Assembly: GCF_004005815.1 (NCBI RefSeq)
Contig: NZ_SACK01000005.1
Location: forward strand, 124,001-188,000
DNA from: Mucilaginibacter limnophilus
GTDB taxonomy: Bacteria > Bacteroidota > Bacteroidia > Sphingobacteriales > Sphingobacteriaceae
Direction of reading: 5' to 3'
Length of the DNA: 64,000 bases
A program made the translations under genes and the position numbers. Below the pieces are notes generated by a model. It saw only the letters and a program-made list of their open reading frames with translations. It made no database searches and was not told where the DNA came from. Shown one piece after another: positions 35,481 to 44,485 of this stretch (its first letter is position 1; each line of letters begins with the position of its first letter).

Positions 35481-36014
35481 ATGAGCGACATCGACACAGA
35501 AAAAAAGGGATTAGGACTGGTATTTTTGATAGGCTTTATGGGCTGCGGCAAAACCACCTGGGGCAAAAAACTTGCTGCACATACCAACTCCGCTTTTATT
35601 GATCTGGACCATGCGCTTGAAGAAAAAGCAGGTATGAGCATTGCTGAATATTTTTCGTCGTTTGGCGAGGAGGCGTTTCGTAAACTGGAATCAGATATTT
35701 TGAAAACAACGCCATATGCTGAGAACACCATTGTGTCAACCGGCGGTGGGTTGCCTTGTTTTTTCGACAATATGGCGTGGATGAACACCAATGGCAAAAC
35801 ACTGTACATTAAACATTCGCCTAAAACTTTAGCCCACCGGCTTGAAAACAGCAAAACAGAGCGCCCGGTACTACAAGGCAAAAAAGGTGACGAACTGGTT
35901 GATTTTATTACCGAAAGATTAGCAGCCCGCGAAGGATATTACATGCAGGCCAGGTATATTATTGATGGGTTGCTGATTTCTGCTGAGATGCTCCAGGAAA
36001 CTTTATCAGTGTAA
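35481..36014 (+). CDS. aroK: Shikimate kinase
   Basis: 177 residues. P-loop GFMGCGKTTWGKKLA, Mg/shikimate aspartates in FIDLDHALEEKAG, the shikimate-binding STGGGLPC, and the lid arginine in RPVLQGK. It phosphorylates shikimate in aromatic amino acid synthesis. Nine bp after the permease gene. Confidence 0.94.
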   Translation: MSDIDTEKKGLGLVFLIGFMGCGKTTWGKKLAAHTNSAFIDLDHALEEKAGMSIAEYFSSFGEEAFRKLESDILKTTPYAENTIVSTGGGLPCFFDNMAWMNTNGKTLYIKHSPKTLAHRLENSKTERPVLQGKKGDELVDFITERLAAREGYYMQARYIIDGLLISAEMLQETLSV

Positions 36015-36067
36015 TGTTCGTTGAAAATTCCGAAACCATACTGCATAACTGTTGTTAACAGAATATT

Positions 36068-36379
36068 ATGGATCACAATGTGTATTTGTTAGCTACCGAC
36101 CCTAATGACCCTTGCAGGGATATTATCCACTCAAGGGATACCAACCTTAAGGTTAGGGTAATCTGCCTTAACAATGACAATTATGTGCCTGATAATAATG
36201 AAATACAGCTATATGGTTATATAGAAAGCAAACTGTATTTGTTTGAAACCATTGATATCAACGCCGAAGATGCACTTGACGTAGTTGGCGCCATACAATG
36301 GTATGCCGATTATTGCGGATCACCGGAAATGGAGATACTACCCGAAGACCCTCGCCCCGGGCATCATATGGCGATGTAA
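36068..36379 (+). CDS. Hypothetical protein, 103 residues
   Basis: Not recognised. Acidic, soluble, with mixed beta/alpha pattern: DHNVYLLATDPNDPCRD, VRVICLNNDNYVPDN, NEIQLYGYIESKLYLFE, INAEDALDVVGAIQWYADY. ATG start, ordinary codon use and a clean convergent end 2 bp from the GH3 stop support it as a real gene. Confidence 0.65.
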   Translation: MDHNVYLLATDPNDPCRDIIHSRDTNLKVRVICLNNDNYVPDNNEIQLYGYIESKLYLFETIDINAEDALDVVGAIQWYADYCGSPEMEILPEDPRPGHHMAM

Positions 36380-36381
36380 GT

Positions 36382-37905
36382 TTAACTTTTTACCGGCTCA
36401 ATCACTTTTAAAATAGCATCCATATACTCACGATCGTTAGCCAGACGGGGCACTTTGTTTTGCCCGCCAAGCTTGCCTTTTTCTTTCAGCCAGTTAAAGA
36501 ATGTGTCTTCGGGTGCACGCCTTACTAAAGGACGACGCAGGGCCATGTCTTTAAAACGCTTGGCATCGTAATCCGAGTTTATTTTACGCAGCGTTTCGTC
36601 CAATATATCTACAAAACGCTCAAACTCGCCCGGGGCTTTTACAAACTCTATCAGCCATTCGTGCGCACCGCTTTTATTATTATTGAAATAAATGGGTGCG
36701 GCTGTGTAATCACGTATTACGGCGCCGGTATGCTTACAGGCTTCTTCAAGCGCTTGTTCGGCATTGTCAATAATCACTTCTTCGCCAACAGCGTTAATGT
36801 AATGTTTAGTACGCCCTGTAATTTGTATACGATATGGCGACAGCGAAGTAAAACGAATAGTATCACCTATCATATATCGCCACAGGCCGGCATTGGTGCT
36901 GATGATAAGCGCATAATTTTTGCCTAATTCCACCTCATCAAGCGTTAGTGTTTTAGGATTATCGTCATGCAAATTCTCTACCGGTAAAAATTCATAAAAG
37001 ATGCCATAATCGAGCATCAGCAGCATTTCGCCGGGTTCTTCCCTGTCCTGTATGCCAAAATACCCTTCAGACGCGTTGTAGTTTTCCAGATAATACATGT
37101 TATCTGTAGGAATAAACTTTTTGAACTGTTCGCGATATGGTGTAAAACTCACCCCGCCATGGAAACAAAACTCAAGGTTCGGCCATATTTCCAGCAGGTT
37201 GCTTTTACCGGTGATTTCAAGTATGCGGTTAAACAGTACAATGTTCCAGGTAGGTACGCCGCCTATGCCGGTTACATTAACATCACGGGTTATACGGGCT
37301 ATTTTTTCAATTTTTTCTTCAAAGTTTTCAAGAAGGGTGGTTTCCAAATCGGGCGTGCGATGAAACTCAGCCCAGAAAGGCAGGTTTTTCATAATCACTG
37401 CCGACAGGTCACCAAAAGAAGTATCCGGGCTAAGTTGGCTTATTTGACTACTGCCACCAATGGTTAATGATTTACCGGTGAACAGTTGCGCATTAGGGCG
37501 GTTATTGAAATATATAGTAAGCGCATCTTTACCCCCTTTAAAGTGACATTCCTCTAATGCTTCCTCGCTTACCGGAATAAACTTGCTACGGTCACTTGTA
37601 GTACCGGACGACTTTGCAAACCAGCGTATTTCAGAAGGCCAAAGGATATTTTGCTCACCTTTAAGCATGCGCTCAATATACGGCTTCAGCGAATCATAAT
37701 TTTGTATAGGTACACGTTCGCGGTACTGGTCAAGATTTTCAATGCTTTTATAATGATGCAGCCTACCCCATTCGGTATTTTCGGCACCCATAATCAGGTT
37801 TTCAAACCACTCTTCCTGCACCTCGTTAGGGTACTTCATAAAAAGCTCAATCTGGTGAATGCGCTTTTTCATGAACCAGGAAACAACAGAATTTATAAGG
37901 GTCAT
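36382..37905 (-). CDS. GH3-family acyl-adenylate/amido synthetase-like protein
   Basis: 507 residues of the GH3 family known from plant auxin and jasmonate conjugation. ATP-binding SSGTTSDRSKFIPVSEE, FHGGVSFTPYR, YNASEGYFG, GLWRYMIGDTIRF. Bacterial homologues are common in Bacteroidota; they should activate a carboxylate as an adenylate and join it to an amine, but the substrates are unknown. 15 bp upstream of lptB's stop on the same strand's other side: it lies downstream of lptB and may share its transcript. Confidence 0.88.
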   Translation of the reverse strand: MTLINSVVSWFMKKRIHQIELFMKYPNEVQEEWFENLIMGAENTEWGRLHHYKSIENLDQYRERVPIQNYDSLKPYIERMLKGEQNILWPSEIRWFAKSSGTTSDRSKFIPVSEEALEECHFKGGKDALTIYFNNRPNAQLFTGKSLTIGGSSQISQLSPDTSFGDLSAVIMKNLPFWAEFHRTPDLETTLLENFEEKIEKIARITRDVNVTGIGGVPTWNIVLFNRILEITGKSNLLEIWPNLEFCFHGGVSFTPYREQFKKFIPTDNMYYLENYNASEGYFGIQDREEPGEMLLMLDYGIFYEFLPVENLHDDNPKTLTLDEVELGKNYALIISTNAGLWRYMIGDTIRFTSLSPYRIQITGRTKHYINAVGEEVIIDNAEQALEEACKHTGAVIRDYTAAPIYFNNNKSGAHEWLIEFVKAPGEFERFVDILDETLRKINSDYDAKRFKDMALRRPLVRRAPEDTFFNWLKEKGKLGGQNKVPRLANDREYMDAILKVIEPVKS

Positions 37906-37920
37906 GTATTGAGTCTTGGT

Positions 37921-38661
37921 TTATAAAGCAAAACTTTTGCGCTTAAGCACAAAGTTCGCACCAAGATACACTTTTCTTACCATTTCATTTTCAGCCAATA
38001 CTTCAGGCACGCCCGATTCAAGGATTTTTCCTTCAAAAAGCAGGTAAGCCCGATCGGTAATTGACAGCGTTTCCTGTACATTATGGTCTGTAATCAGGAT
38101 ACCGATGTTGCGGTGTTTCAGTTTATACACCATTGCCTGTATCTCTTCAACAGCAATTGGGTCAACGCCGGCAAAGGGTTCATCAAGCAGTATAAAATTA
38201 GGTTCGGCGGCAAGCGCACGGGCAATTTCAGTACGGCGGCGCTCACCACCCGACAGCAGGTCGCCACGGTTTTTACGTACTTTATGCAGACTAAACTCGT
38301 CGATAAGTTCTTCCAGTTTATCGCGCTGTGCCTCTTTGCTCATAGGGCCCATCTCCAACACGGCTTTAATATTATCTTCAACAGAAAGCTTGCGAAATAC
38401 AGATGCTTCCTGCGCCAGGTAACCAATGCCTTTTTGAGCACGACGGTACATCGGGTCGCCGGTTATTTCCTTGTCATCGAGAACTATACGGCCTTCATTT
38501 GGTTTTATCAGCCCTACAATCATGTAGAACGATGTGGTTTTACCGGCACCGTTCGGCCCAAGCAAACCCACAATTTCGCCTTGCGCTACGTTAAATGAAA
38601 CATCGTTAACAACGGTACGTTGCTTATATTTTTTTACAAGGTGCTCGGCCTGAAGAATCAT
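37921..38661 (-). CDS. lptB: LPS export ABC transporter ATPase LptB
   Basis: 246 residues. Walker [17 protein letters not shown], signature [15 protein letters not shown], Walker [14 protein letters not shown], switch His in ITDHNVQET. It powers lipopolysaccharide extraction with LptFG, which are not nearby. ATG at 38661; GH3 follows after 15 bp. Confidence 0.94.
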   Translation of the reverse strand: MILQAEHLVKKYKQRTVVNDVSFNVAQGEIVGLLGPNGAGKTTSFYMIVGLIKPNEGRIVLDDKEITGDPMYRRAQKGIGYLAQEASVFRKLSVEDNIKAVLEMGPMSKEAQRDKLEELIDEFSLHKVRKNRGDLLSGGERRRTEIARALAAEPNFILLDEPFAGVDPIAVEEIQAMVYKLKHRNIGILITDHNVQETLSITDRAYLLFEGKILESGVPEVLAENEMVRKVYLGANFVLKRKSFAL

Positions 38662-38665
38662 ATTG

Positions 38666-38712
38666 TTATAAAGTTCTAAATTCTAATCAAGTAAACTCTA
38701 AAACTTTAAAGT
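38666..38712. repeat. Degenerate TCTAAA-type intergenic repeat, copy 1
   Basis: Tracts such as GTTCTAAATTCTAA and AACTCTAAAACTTTAAAG, built from loose 7-9 bp CTAAA units. A longer tract of the same kind is at 59576-59646. Confidence 0.45.
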
Positions 38713-38779
38713 TATTTTATTTTATAACAAATAGCGATAGGTTTTAAACCCATCGCTATTAAGTGAATAATTTATATAG

Positions 38780-38812
38780 CATGAGGGATGCTGAAACAAG
38801 TCAGCATGACGG
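38780..38812. repeat. GATGCTGAAACAAG intergenic palindrome, copy 1
   Basis: GGATGCTGAAACAAG followed by TCAGCATGACGG: arms ATGCTGA/TCAGCAT around AACAAG. A related copy is near 58969-58998. Confidence 0.5.
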
Positions 38813-38821
38813 TTGGAGTAA

Positions 38822-40342
38822 TTACCCATTAAACTCTTTCAACGCCTTCTCAATCCTCTTTATAGTTTCATCCTTACCCAGCAAAGCGGCAATATCAAAC
38901 ACATGCGGACCAAACTTGCCACCAACTAACATAATTCGGAATGGCAGCATTACATCACCAATTTTAAAGCCTTTTTCTTCGGTAAATGCTTTGAATTGAG
39001 CCTCAAGGTCATGCGCTTCCCAGGTTTCGTTTGCTGAGAATTTTTCTGAAACCTCATTAAAAAACGCTGTTTTGGCGTCTGTCCATTTAGGTTTTACGGC
39101 GTTAAGATCGTACTCTTTCGGCTGTTCAAAAAAGTAAGCGCCCTGTGTGTAAAAATCTGCAAGCAACACACAGCGGTCTTTTATTAAACCGATTACCGTT
39201 AAAAACTTTTCGTCGTTATCAACTGAAATTCCCTTTTCGGTAAATAGGGTAGCTACTTTATCTTTCAGATCTTCAGCGCTTAATTTTTTTATCCATTCGG
39301 CGTTGAACCATTTAGCTTTTTCAAAATCGAATTTCGCTCCGGCTTTGCTCACCCTTTCCAGGCTAAAGCGCTCAACCAGTTCGTCAAGTGTAAAAATTTC
39401 CTGGTCGGTACCATCATTCCAGCCAAGCATGGCCAGCAGGTTCAAAAATGCTTCGGGCAAAAAGCCCAGTTCGCGGAACCCCGGTGTTAGCTCGCCGGTT
39501 TTTGGGTCGGTCCAGTTCATGGCATAAACAGGGAAGCCAAGGCGTGCGCCGTCGCGTTTACTTAGTTTGCCATGCCCATCAGGTTTCAATATCAGCGGAA
39601 GATGCGCCCATTGCGGCATCTCATCCTTCCAACCCAGATACTCCCATAACAGCAGGTGCACAGGGGCCGATGGCAACCACTCTTCACCCCTGAAAGCGTG
39701 GGTTATCTTCATTAAATAATCGTCAACCACTACGGCTAAGTGATAGGTTGGCATACCGTCGGCCTTTAGCAGAACCTTATCGTCAACCTGGTTGGTTTCA
39801 AAGCTTACATAACCGCGTATCATATCATGAAAGCTGATGCTGTCATCTTCAGGCATTTTTATGCGGATAACGTGCGGCGTACCGTCATGCAGCAGTTCTT
39901 CTACTTCGTGCAGCGGCAAATTAAGCGAATTGCGCATATCGTACCTGTGCCCATGCCCATACTGAAAGTTAGGAACATCCTTACGTTTTTGCTCCAGCTC
40001 TTCAGGTGTATCAAAAGCATAGTAGGCATGCCCCTGGGCAACCAGTTTTTCGGCGTATTCGCGATAGATAGCCTTGCGTTCGCTTTGGCGATATGGCGCA
40101 AAGTGTCCACCTACTACCGGACTTTCATCCGGTATCAGTCCGCACCAGTTTAAGCAATCCAAAATATATTGCTCAGCACCTTCAACATAGCGGTTCTGGT
40201 CGGTATCCTCGATACGCAGCACGAAATCGCCGCCGTGTTTTTTTGCAAACAGGTAGTTAAACAAAACCGTACGTACACCGCCTAAATGCAGTCCACCTGT
40301 TGGACTCGGCGCAAAACGCACCCTCACTTTTTTATCAGCCAT
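38822..40342 (-). CDS. gltX: Glutamate-tRNA ligase
   Basis: 506 residues from the ATG at 40342 (MADKKVRVRFAPSPTG). Class I signatures: APSPTGGLHLGG (HIGH variant) and KLSKRDGARLG (KMSKS variant). The C-terminal anticodon-binding region is complete (MLPFRIMLVGGKFGPHVF). Charges tRNA-Glu. A perfect -7 element sits only 6 bp upstream of the ATG, implying an almost leaderless mRNA if used. Confidence 0.96.
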   Translation of the reverse strand: MADKKVRVRFAPSPTGGLHLGGVRTVLFNYLFAKKHGGDFVLRIEDTDQNRYVEGAEQYILDCLNWCGLIPDESPVVGGHFAPYRQSERKAIYREYAEKLVAQGHAYYAFDTPEELEQKRKDVPNFQYGHGHRYDMRNSLNLPLHEVEELLHDGTPHVIRIKMPEDDSISFHDMIRGYVSFETNQVDDKVLLKADGMPTYHLAVVVDDYLMKITHAFRGEEWLPSAPVHLLLWEYLGWKDEMPQWAHLPLILKPDGHGKLSKRDGARLGFPVYAMNWTDPKTGELTPGFRELGFLPEAFLNLLAMLGWNDGTDQEIFTLDELVERFSLERVSKAGAKFDFEKAKWFNAEWIKKLSAEDLKDKVATLFTEKGISVDNDEKFLTVIGLIKDRCVLLADFYTQGAYFFEQPKEYDLNAVKPKWTDAKTAFFNEVSEKFSANETWEAHDLEAQFKAFTEEKGFKIGDVMLPFRIMLVGGKFGPHVFDIAALLGKDETIKRIEKALKEFNG

Positions 40343-40348
40343 AGCGCG

Positions 40349-40356
40349 CAAAGATA
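40349..40356 (-). promoter_or_regulatory. -7 promoter element of gltX
   Basis: TATCTTTG on the minus strand, a perfect TAnnTTTG match. No obvious TTG at -33. Confidence 0.45.
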
Positions 40357-40520
40357 AATTTAAAGAGTGATTTAGTGAACAGTTGATTAAGTGAGCGGTT
40401 TTAAATGACGCGGCTTTGATTTAGTGGCGATTAAGAAGTTGCAGTTAGCTTACTTAAAACAAGACATGAATAAACCTTAGTCTCAAAGACTTTACTCCCT
40501 TTAATTATATATCTAAATAT

Positions 40521-40547
40521 ACTGCAACTGCTCCCGCCACTGCTACT
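40521..40547. repeat. CTGCNAC-rich intergenic repeat, copy 1
   Basis: 27 bp that match 59656-59682 at 22 positions (common end GCCACTGCTACT). Both copies lie just after CTAAAT-rich sequence. Confidence 0.45.
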
Positions 40548-40598
40548 TCTTTAATCTCTTTGCCTTTCATGTCAAAATACGTACTTTGGACACCTTAT

Positions 40599-41807
40599 AT
40601 GAACCCGTATCAACAGAAACGCCGTTGGAAATACTTTTTACTTGCCTTCGCGGTGGTGATTGCCAGCGGGTCGTTACTATACACCAAATACCTGGTGAAA
40701 AATATTGCAGATAGTGAGCGTACCCGGGCTCAAGTTTGGGCGCTTAGCATGAAACAGGTTTTCGCTTCAGATGATAATGATTTCCTGAATTATGTTTTCG
40801 CGGTACGCGATAGCCTGACAGTACCGGCTTTGGTAGTTGATGATAAAGGTGAGTTTAAGTACAAAAAAGGCCTTGATACCACTAAAACCTTTATTAAGCT
40901 TGAGGCTGAAGAAAATAAGAACATCAAATATGACACTGCTTATTTTCGTAGCGAGCTTAATGAAATGAAGGAACAGCACCAGCCTATAAGACTTACTGTA
41001 CTTGGTTCGCAATGGCTGGTATATTATAAAGATTCGGCGCTGTTAACGCAATTAAAATACTTCCCTTACATACAGCTTTCCGTTATTGCTATATTTCTGT
41101 TAACGGCTTATACAGCTTTCAGTTCGTCACGAAAATCAGAGCAAAACCAGGTTTGGGTGGGCCTTGCAAAAGAAACTGCACACCAACTGGGAACGCCAAT
41201 ATCCTCGCTTATGGCATGGATAGAGTTGATGAAAGAAAAGTTTAATGCAGAGAAAGACCCGCTGATAGCCGAAATGGAAAATGATGTAAAGAGGCTTGAG
41301 ATTGTGGCCGACAGATTTTCAAAGATTGGTTCACGCCCCATACTTGACCATCATGTAGTTTACGATGTGGTAAAAGATTTTCTCGATTATTTCAGTGTGC
41401 GCGTAAGCGACCGTATTACTTTTGAAATGGGCGGCAATAAAGTTGTAAAAGCTGGTTTGAATATCCCATTATTTGACTGGGTGCTGGAAAACCTGCTTAA
41501 AAATGCAGTGAACGCCATTGAAGGGAAAGGTATCATCAGGATTGAGATTGGCGAAAGCAAAAAGCAGGTGTTTATTGATGTAAGTGATACCGGCAAAGGA
41601 ATACCACGCTCGAAATTTGACACCGTTTTTCAGCCCGGTTATACAACGCGGAAACGCGGTTGGGGATTAGGCCTTTCCCTTACCAAGCGTATGGTAGAAA
41701 ACTACCATAACGGACACATTTTTGTGAAAGACTCAGAAGTAGGTAAAGGCACTACTTTCAGAATTATATTAAAAGCTATAACAAATGATCAGCAAACCAC
41801 AGCCTAA
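40599..41807 (+). CDS. Membrane sensor histidine kinase
   Basis: 402 residues from the ATG at 40599 (MNPYQQKRRWKYFLLAFA); the ATG at 40569 adds ten residues and is possible. Helices at about 10-28 and 165-183 flank a periplasmic domain of about 135 residues. HisKA with His in ETAHQLGTPISSL; ATPase NLLKNAVNAIEGKG, DTGKGIPRSKF, GWGLGLSLTKR. No partner regulator nearby. TTTG (40559-40562) and TACTTTG (40582-40588) form a promoter-like pair just before the start. Overlaps the DinB gene by 23 bp. Confidence 0.88.
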   Translation: MNPYQQKRRWKYFLLAFAVVIASGSLLYTKYLVKNIADSERTRAQVWALSMKQVFASDDNDFLNYVFAVRDSLTVPALVVDDKGEFKYKKGLDTTKTFIKLEAEENKNIKYDTAYFRSELNEMKEQHQPIRLTVLGSQWLVYYKDSALLTQLKYFPYIQLSVIAIFLLTAYTAFSSSRKSEQNQVWVGLAKETAHQLGTPISSLMAWIELMKEKFNAEKDPLIAEMENDVKRLEIVADRFSKIGSRPILDHHVVYDVVKDFLDYFSVRVSDRITFEMGGNKVVKAGLNIPLFDWVLENLLKNAVNAIEGKGIIRIEIGESKKQVFIDVSDTGKGIPRSKFDTVFQPGYTTRKRGWGLGLSLTKRMVENYHNGHIFVKDSEVGKGTTFRIILKAITNDQQTTA

Positions 41808-42303
41808 CGAATACGGGCCATTACCGGCTAATTACATCAGCCTGATAAATGATGATGAAAATATCATATCGGTGCTTGAGCAGCAGCGCGATTATACCTA
41901 CAGTCTTTTTCATCAGCTTACCGAACAGCAAGCTGCTTTTGCGTACGCTGAAGGTAAATGGACGTTGAAAGAAGTACTTGGCCACATGATTGATACCGAA
42001 CGTGTGTTTGCATTTCGTGCCTTTGTTTTTTCGCGCGAGCAGCAGGACCTGCCGGGTTTCGACCAGGAAGTGTATATGTATTACAGTACCTACAACACCC
42101 GCAACATACAGGATATAGCAGACGAGTTTAAAATACTGCGTGATGCCAATTTGTATATGTTCAGGTCGATAAGCGACGAACAGTCGCTACGTACAGGAAT
42201 TGCCAGCGGGTATGAAATTTCAGTACGCGCTTTGGTTTATGCCACAGCCGGGCATGAGCGCCATCATCTTAATATACTTCGCGATAGATATAATCTGAAA
42301 TAA
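41785..42303 (+). CDS. DinB-family (YfiT-like) putative metal-dependent hydrolase/transferase
   Basis: 172 residues, four-helix DinB fold. Metal-type histidines in LGHMIDTERV and HERHHLNIL. Text GKWTLKEVLGHM and FVFSREQQDLPGFDQ is typical of Bacteroidota members. Thiol-S-transferase relatives exist, but the substrate is unknown. Its start lies inside the kinase gene (23 bp overlap), so the two are probably cotranslated. Confidence 0.87.
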   Translation: MISKPQPNEYGPLPANYISLINDDENIISVLEQQRDYTYSLFHQLTEQQAAFAYAEGKWTLKEVLGHMIDTERVFAFRAFVFSREQQDLPGFDQEVYMYYSTYNTRNIQDIADEFKILRDANLYMFRSISDEQSLRTGIASGYEISVRALVYATAGHERHHLNILRDRYNLK

Positions 42304-42328
42304 AAAAGCCGCCTGCTTAGCAGGCGGC
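42302..42328 (-). terminator. Terminator of the DUF6249 gene
   Basis: GCCGCCTGC-TTA-GCAGGCGGC (42308-42328), perfect nine-bp stem. On the minus strand it is followed by TTTTTTA, so it ends the minus-strand gene; it may also block convergent reading from DinB. Confidence 0.88.
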
Positions 42329-42351
42329 AAGCATGTACCCAAACCATGCAA

Positions 42352-42699
42352 TTAATCCAATTTGTGCAGCTCTTTTTTCTCTATCAGGTGTGATATCAGC
42401 AAACCGATACCACCAAAAATAAATATCAACGCGAAGTAGATGCCGGTGTTTTCGGCTTCGTTGCCTACCAATATAGTACGGGTAAAAACGCTTGCAAACA
42501 ATAAGCCGACACCCGAACCTATTAAAAGCATTGCCCATTTAAGATATACATAAGGTGACGGAGTTGGCTTTTGGCCGCCGCGCGGGTCCATGCCACGCTC
42601 AATCATTGCCATTCTTTCTTTGTTACGCAGGTAAACTGCGCCAAATATAAGGGCCAGAAAACCTAAAAATACCAGTGTTACGCCTAATGAAGGATCCAT
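42352..42699 (-). CDS. DUF6249-like membrane protein
   Basis: 115 residues with three hydrophobic segments (about 5-24, 54-74, 85-105) and the motif RNKERMAMIERGMDP between the first and second, characteristic of DUF6249. Function unknown. It is divergent from the ECF sigma gene, and such proteins often sit next to ECF genes in Bacteroidota, so it may belong to that regulon (inference). Confidence 0.75.
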   Translation of the reverse strand: MDPSLGVTLVFLGFLALIFGAVYLRNKERMAMIERGMDPRGGQKPTPSPYVYLKWAMLLIGSGVGLLFASVFTRTILVGNEAENTGIYFALIFIFGGIGLLISHLIEKKELHKLD

Positions 42700-42913
42700 A
42701 ATTCTATTTTATAAAGTTGATAAATTTTGTTTCAAAAGCACCGTAAATGCGGTGTATTTGTAGGCTATGACCACATGTTTTTTAATGAGGTTACACCTGA
42801 TTTGAAAAAATTTTAAAATTACATTTACTAAGCAGGCAGACAGACATGTATATCCCAAACAAATCAGGGATGCGTTATACCCGTCTATTAATATTCATTA
42901 TTTTTAAAAACAC

Positions 42914-42940
42914 TGTAACCTGAATTATCCGCCCGGCGTC
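42914..42940 (+). promoter_or_regulatory. ECF-type promoter ahead of the sigma gene
   Basis: TGTAAC (42914-42919), 17-bp spacer, CGTC (42937-42940); transcription would start about 42946, 12 bp before the ATG. This resembles the SigX/SigM-type ECF promoters of Bacillus and suggests self-activation. Confidence 0.5.
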
Positions 42941-42957
42941 ATAGCTATTGTTAATAC

Positions 42958-43539
42958 ATGCAGAGCAAGCTTACGGATATCGAATTAATTGAGCAAACCC
43001 TGGCGGGTAACCAGTCGGCCTATGCCGATCTGGTGCGGCGGCATCAGCGTTTTATATTTACGCTGGCGCTGCGCTTTACCAAAAGCCGGGAGGATGCTGA
43101 AGAAGTTGCGCAGGATTGTTTTGTAAAAGCGTACAGGTCGTTGTCAGGATATCAGGCGCAGTCGAAATTCAGCACGTGGCTGTACAGTATAGTTTATACC
43201 ACGGCCATGACCCATTTGCGAAAGAAACGATTGGATACCGACTCGATAGACGACGAAGCGACCTTTATACAAATTGAAAATAAGCCTTCGGGGTATGACG
43301 CCGATAATGTGGAAAACAAATCACGGTCGTACTACCTGAACAAGGCAATTGAGCAGCTATTGCCCGACGACGCCACAATTATAACTTTGTTTTATAAAGG
43401 CGAACAGTCGTTAGACGAGATTGCACAAGCGCTGGGTATTGAGGCGAATACCGTGAAGGTTAAACTATTCAGGGCGCGCCAGCGTTTAAAAGAAAAGCTG
43501 GAGCGCAGTTTAAAACATGAAGCAAAAGAACTGATATGA
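42958..43539 (+). CDS. ECF RNA polymerase sigma factor
   Basis: 193 residues. Region 2: YADLVRRHQRFIFTLALRFT, DAEEVAQDCFVKAY, FSTWLYSIVYTTA. Region 4: QSLDEIAQALGIEANTVKVK. The linker between them is about 45 residues. Overlaps the next gene by 4 bp (ATGA), typical for a sigma/anti-sigma pair. Confidence 0.93.
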   Translation: MQSKLTDIELIEQTLAGNQSAYADLVRRHQRFIFTLALRFTKSREDAEEVAQDCFVKAYRSLSGYQAQSKFSTWLYSIVYTTAMTHLRKKRLDTDSIDDEATFIQIENKPSGYDADNVENKSRSYYLNKAIEQLLPDDATIITLFYKGEQSLDEIAQALGIEANTVKVKLFRARQRLKEKLERSLKHEAKELI

Positions 43540-44033
43540 GCAGCATAGAAGAAAAACTTTGGAATTATATTGATGGCAACTGCAACGCCGACGAGCAGCA
43601 GGCCATCAGCTTGCTTATTGAGCGTGATGAGATATACCGCCGTAAGTATAAGGAGCTTCTTGCGCTTAATGCCGAGTTTTCGGCAATGGAGCTTGACGAG
43701 CCACCTATGGCTTTCACCTATAATGTGATGGAGCAGATACGTGCCGAAGTTGCGCTTAAACCGCTTAAAACAACAATTGATACCCGCATATTTAAGGGTA
43801 TAGCCGCATTCTTTATAATGTCGATTGTTGCTTTGATAATCTTTGCGCTTAGTCAGGTTGATTGGTCGGCCGGGCAAGCAGTTAACTTTAAGCTGCCCGA
43901 ATATAAAATGCCTGATACCGCCGGATTATTTTCAGGACCTGCATTTGAAATTTTCTTATTTTTTGATGTAGTGCTTGGATTATATCTTTCTGATGCATGG
44001 CTTCGCCGTAAGAAGGCAGTTAAAGCGGTATAA
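43536..44033 (+). CDS. Probable membrane anti-sigma factor
   Basis: 165 residues: N-terminal soluble part (MSSIEEKLWNYIDGNCNADE, helical, like anti-sigma N-domains), membrane helix about 89-109 and a second hydrophobic stretch about 132-150. No zinc HxxxCxxC motif. Assigned as anti-sigma from its coupling to the ECF gene; sequence alone is only suggestive. Confidence 0.7.
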   Translation: MSSIEEKLWNYIDGNCNADEQQAISLLIERDEIYRRKYKELLALNAEFSAMELDEPPMAFTYNVMEQIRAEVALKPLKTTIDTRIFKGIAAFFIMSIVALIIFALSQVDWSAGQAVNFKLPEYKMPDTAGLFSGPAFEIFLFFDVVLGLYLSDAWLRRKKAVKAV

Positions 44034-44485
44034 TTATCTGTACACCTGTACAAAATTATTGACACTTCAATTTTAGCTTCCCAACCCGTGTTATTTATTC
44101 CACAAACAGGTCGGCTTGTACTTGCTTTTATTAATAGCGATTTGTCAGACCAGGAAATCATCACACCAGTTTTAAATGCCATTTTGTCCTATCAACAACC
44201 ACATGGCGTAAAACAGGACAGATATCGGTCTTCTGATGAGTCTAATAAATAATTCGGTGCATTTCAAAATTTTGGTATGGATATTGTAATACATTACACG
44301 AACTGGTAAACTTACCGGTTTAATTGTGATAAGGTTTAGGTTGAAAGTCCCCCGGAGCAAGTCTGGGGGGCTTTTTATTTTTACAGGTTGCCCATTCATA
44401 TACTTTTCATTTGTTATACCTAACTTCGCCTTTCCAGCGTTTACTGGTTACTTTACAAAGCAACTTTATAACTCAATAACCACAC
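44034..44485. other. Gene-free stretch with two hairpins
   Basis: 452 bp without a convincing frame. It holds a TGTACA-CC-TGTACA repeat (44039-44052) right after the anti-sigma stop, a stem at 44301-44320 and a strong terminator at 44344-44382. The terminator is 300 bp after the last gene and 100 bp before the DUF2911 ATG, so it may end a small RNA or act as an attenuator. Confidence 0.5.
44344..44382 (+). terminator. Intrinsic terminator of an unassigned transcript
   Basis: AAAGTCCCCCGGA-GCAAG-TCTGGGGGGCTTT then TTATTTTT: about 13 paired positions including two G-T wobbles, with a T-run. An additional hairpin (AACTGGTA/TACCGGTT, loop AACT) lies just upstream at 44301-44320. Confidence 0.8.

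Noticed and set aside
44172..44399. Minus-strand frame in the gene-free stretch
   Set aside because: Crosses the strong terminator hairpin, shows no motif and has poor codon use.
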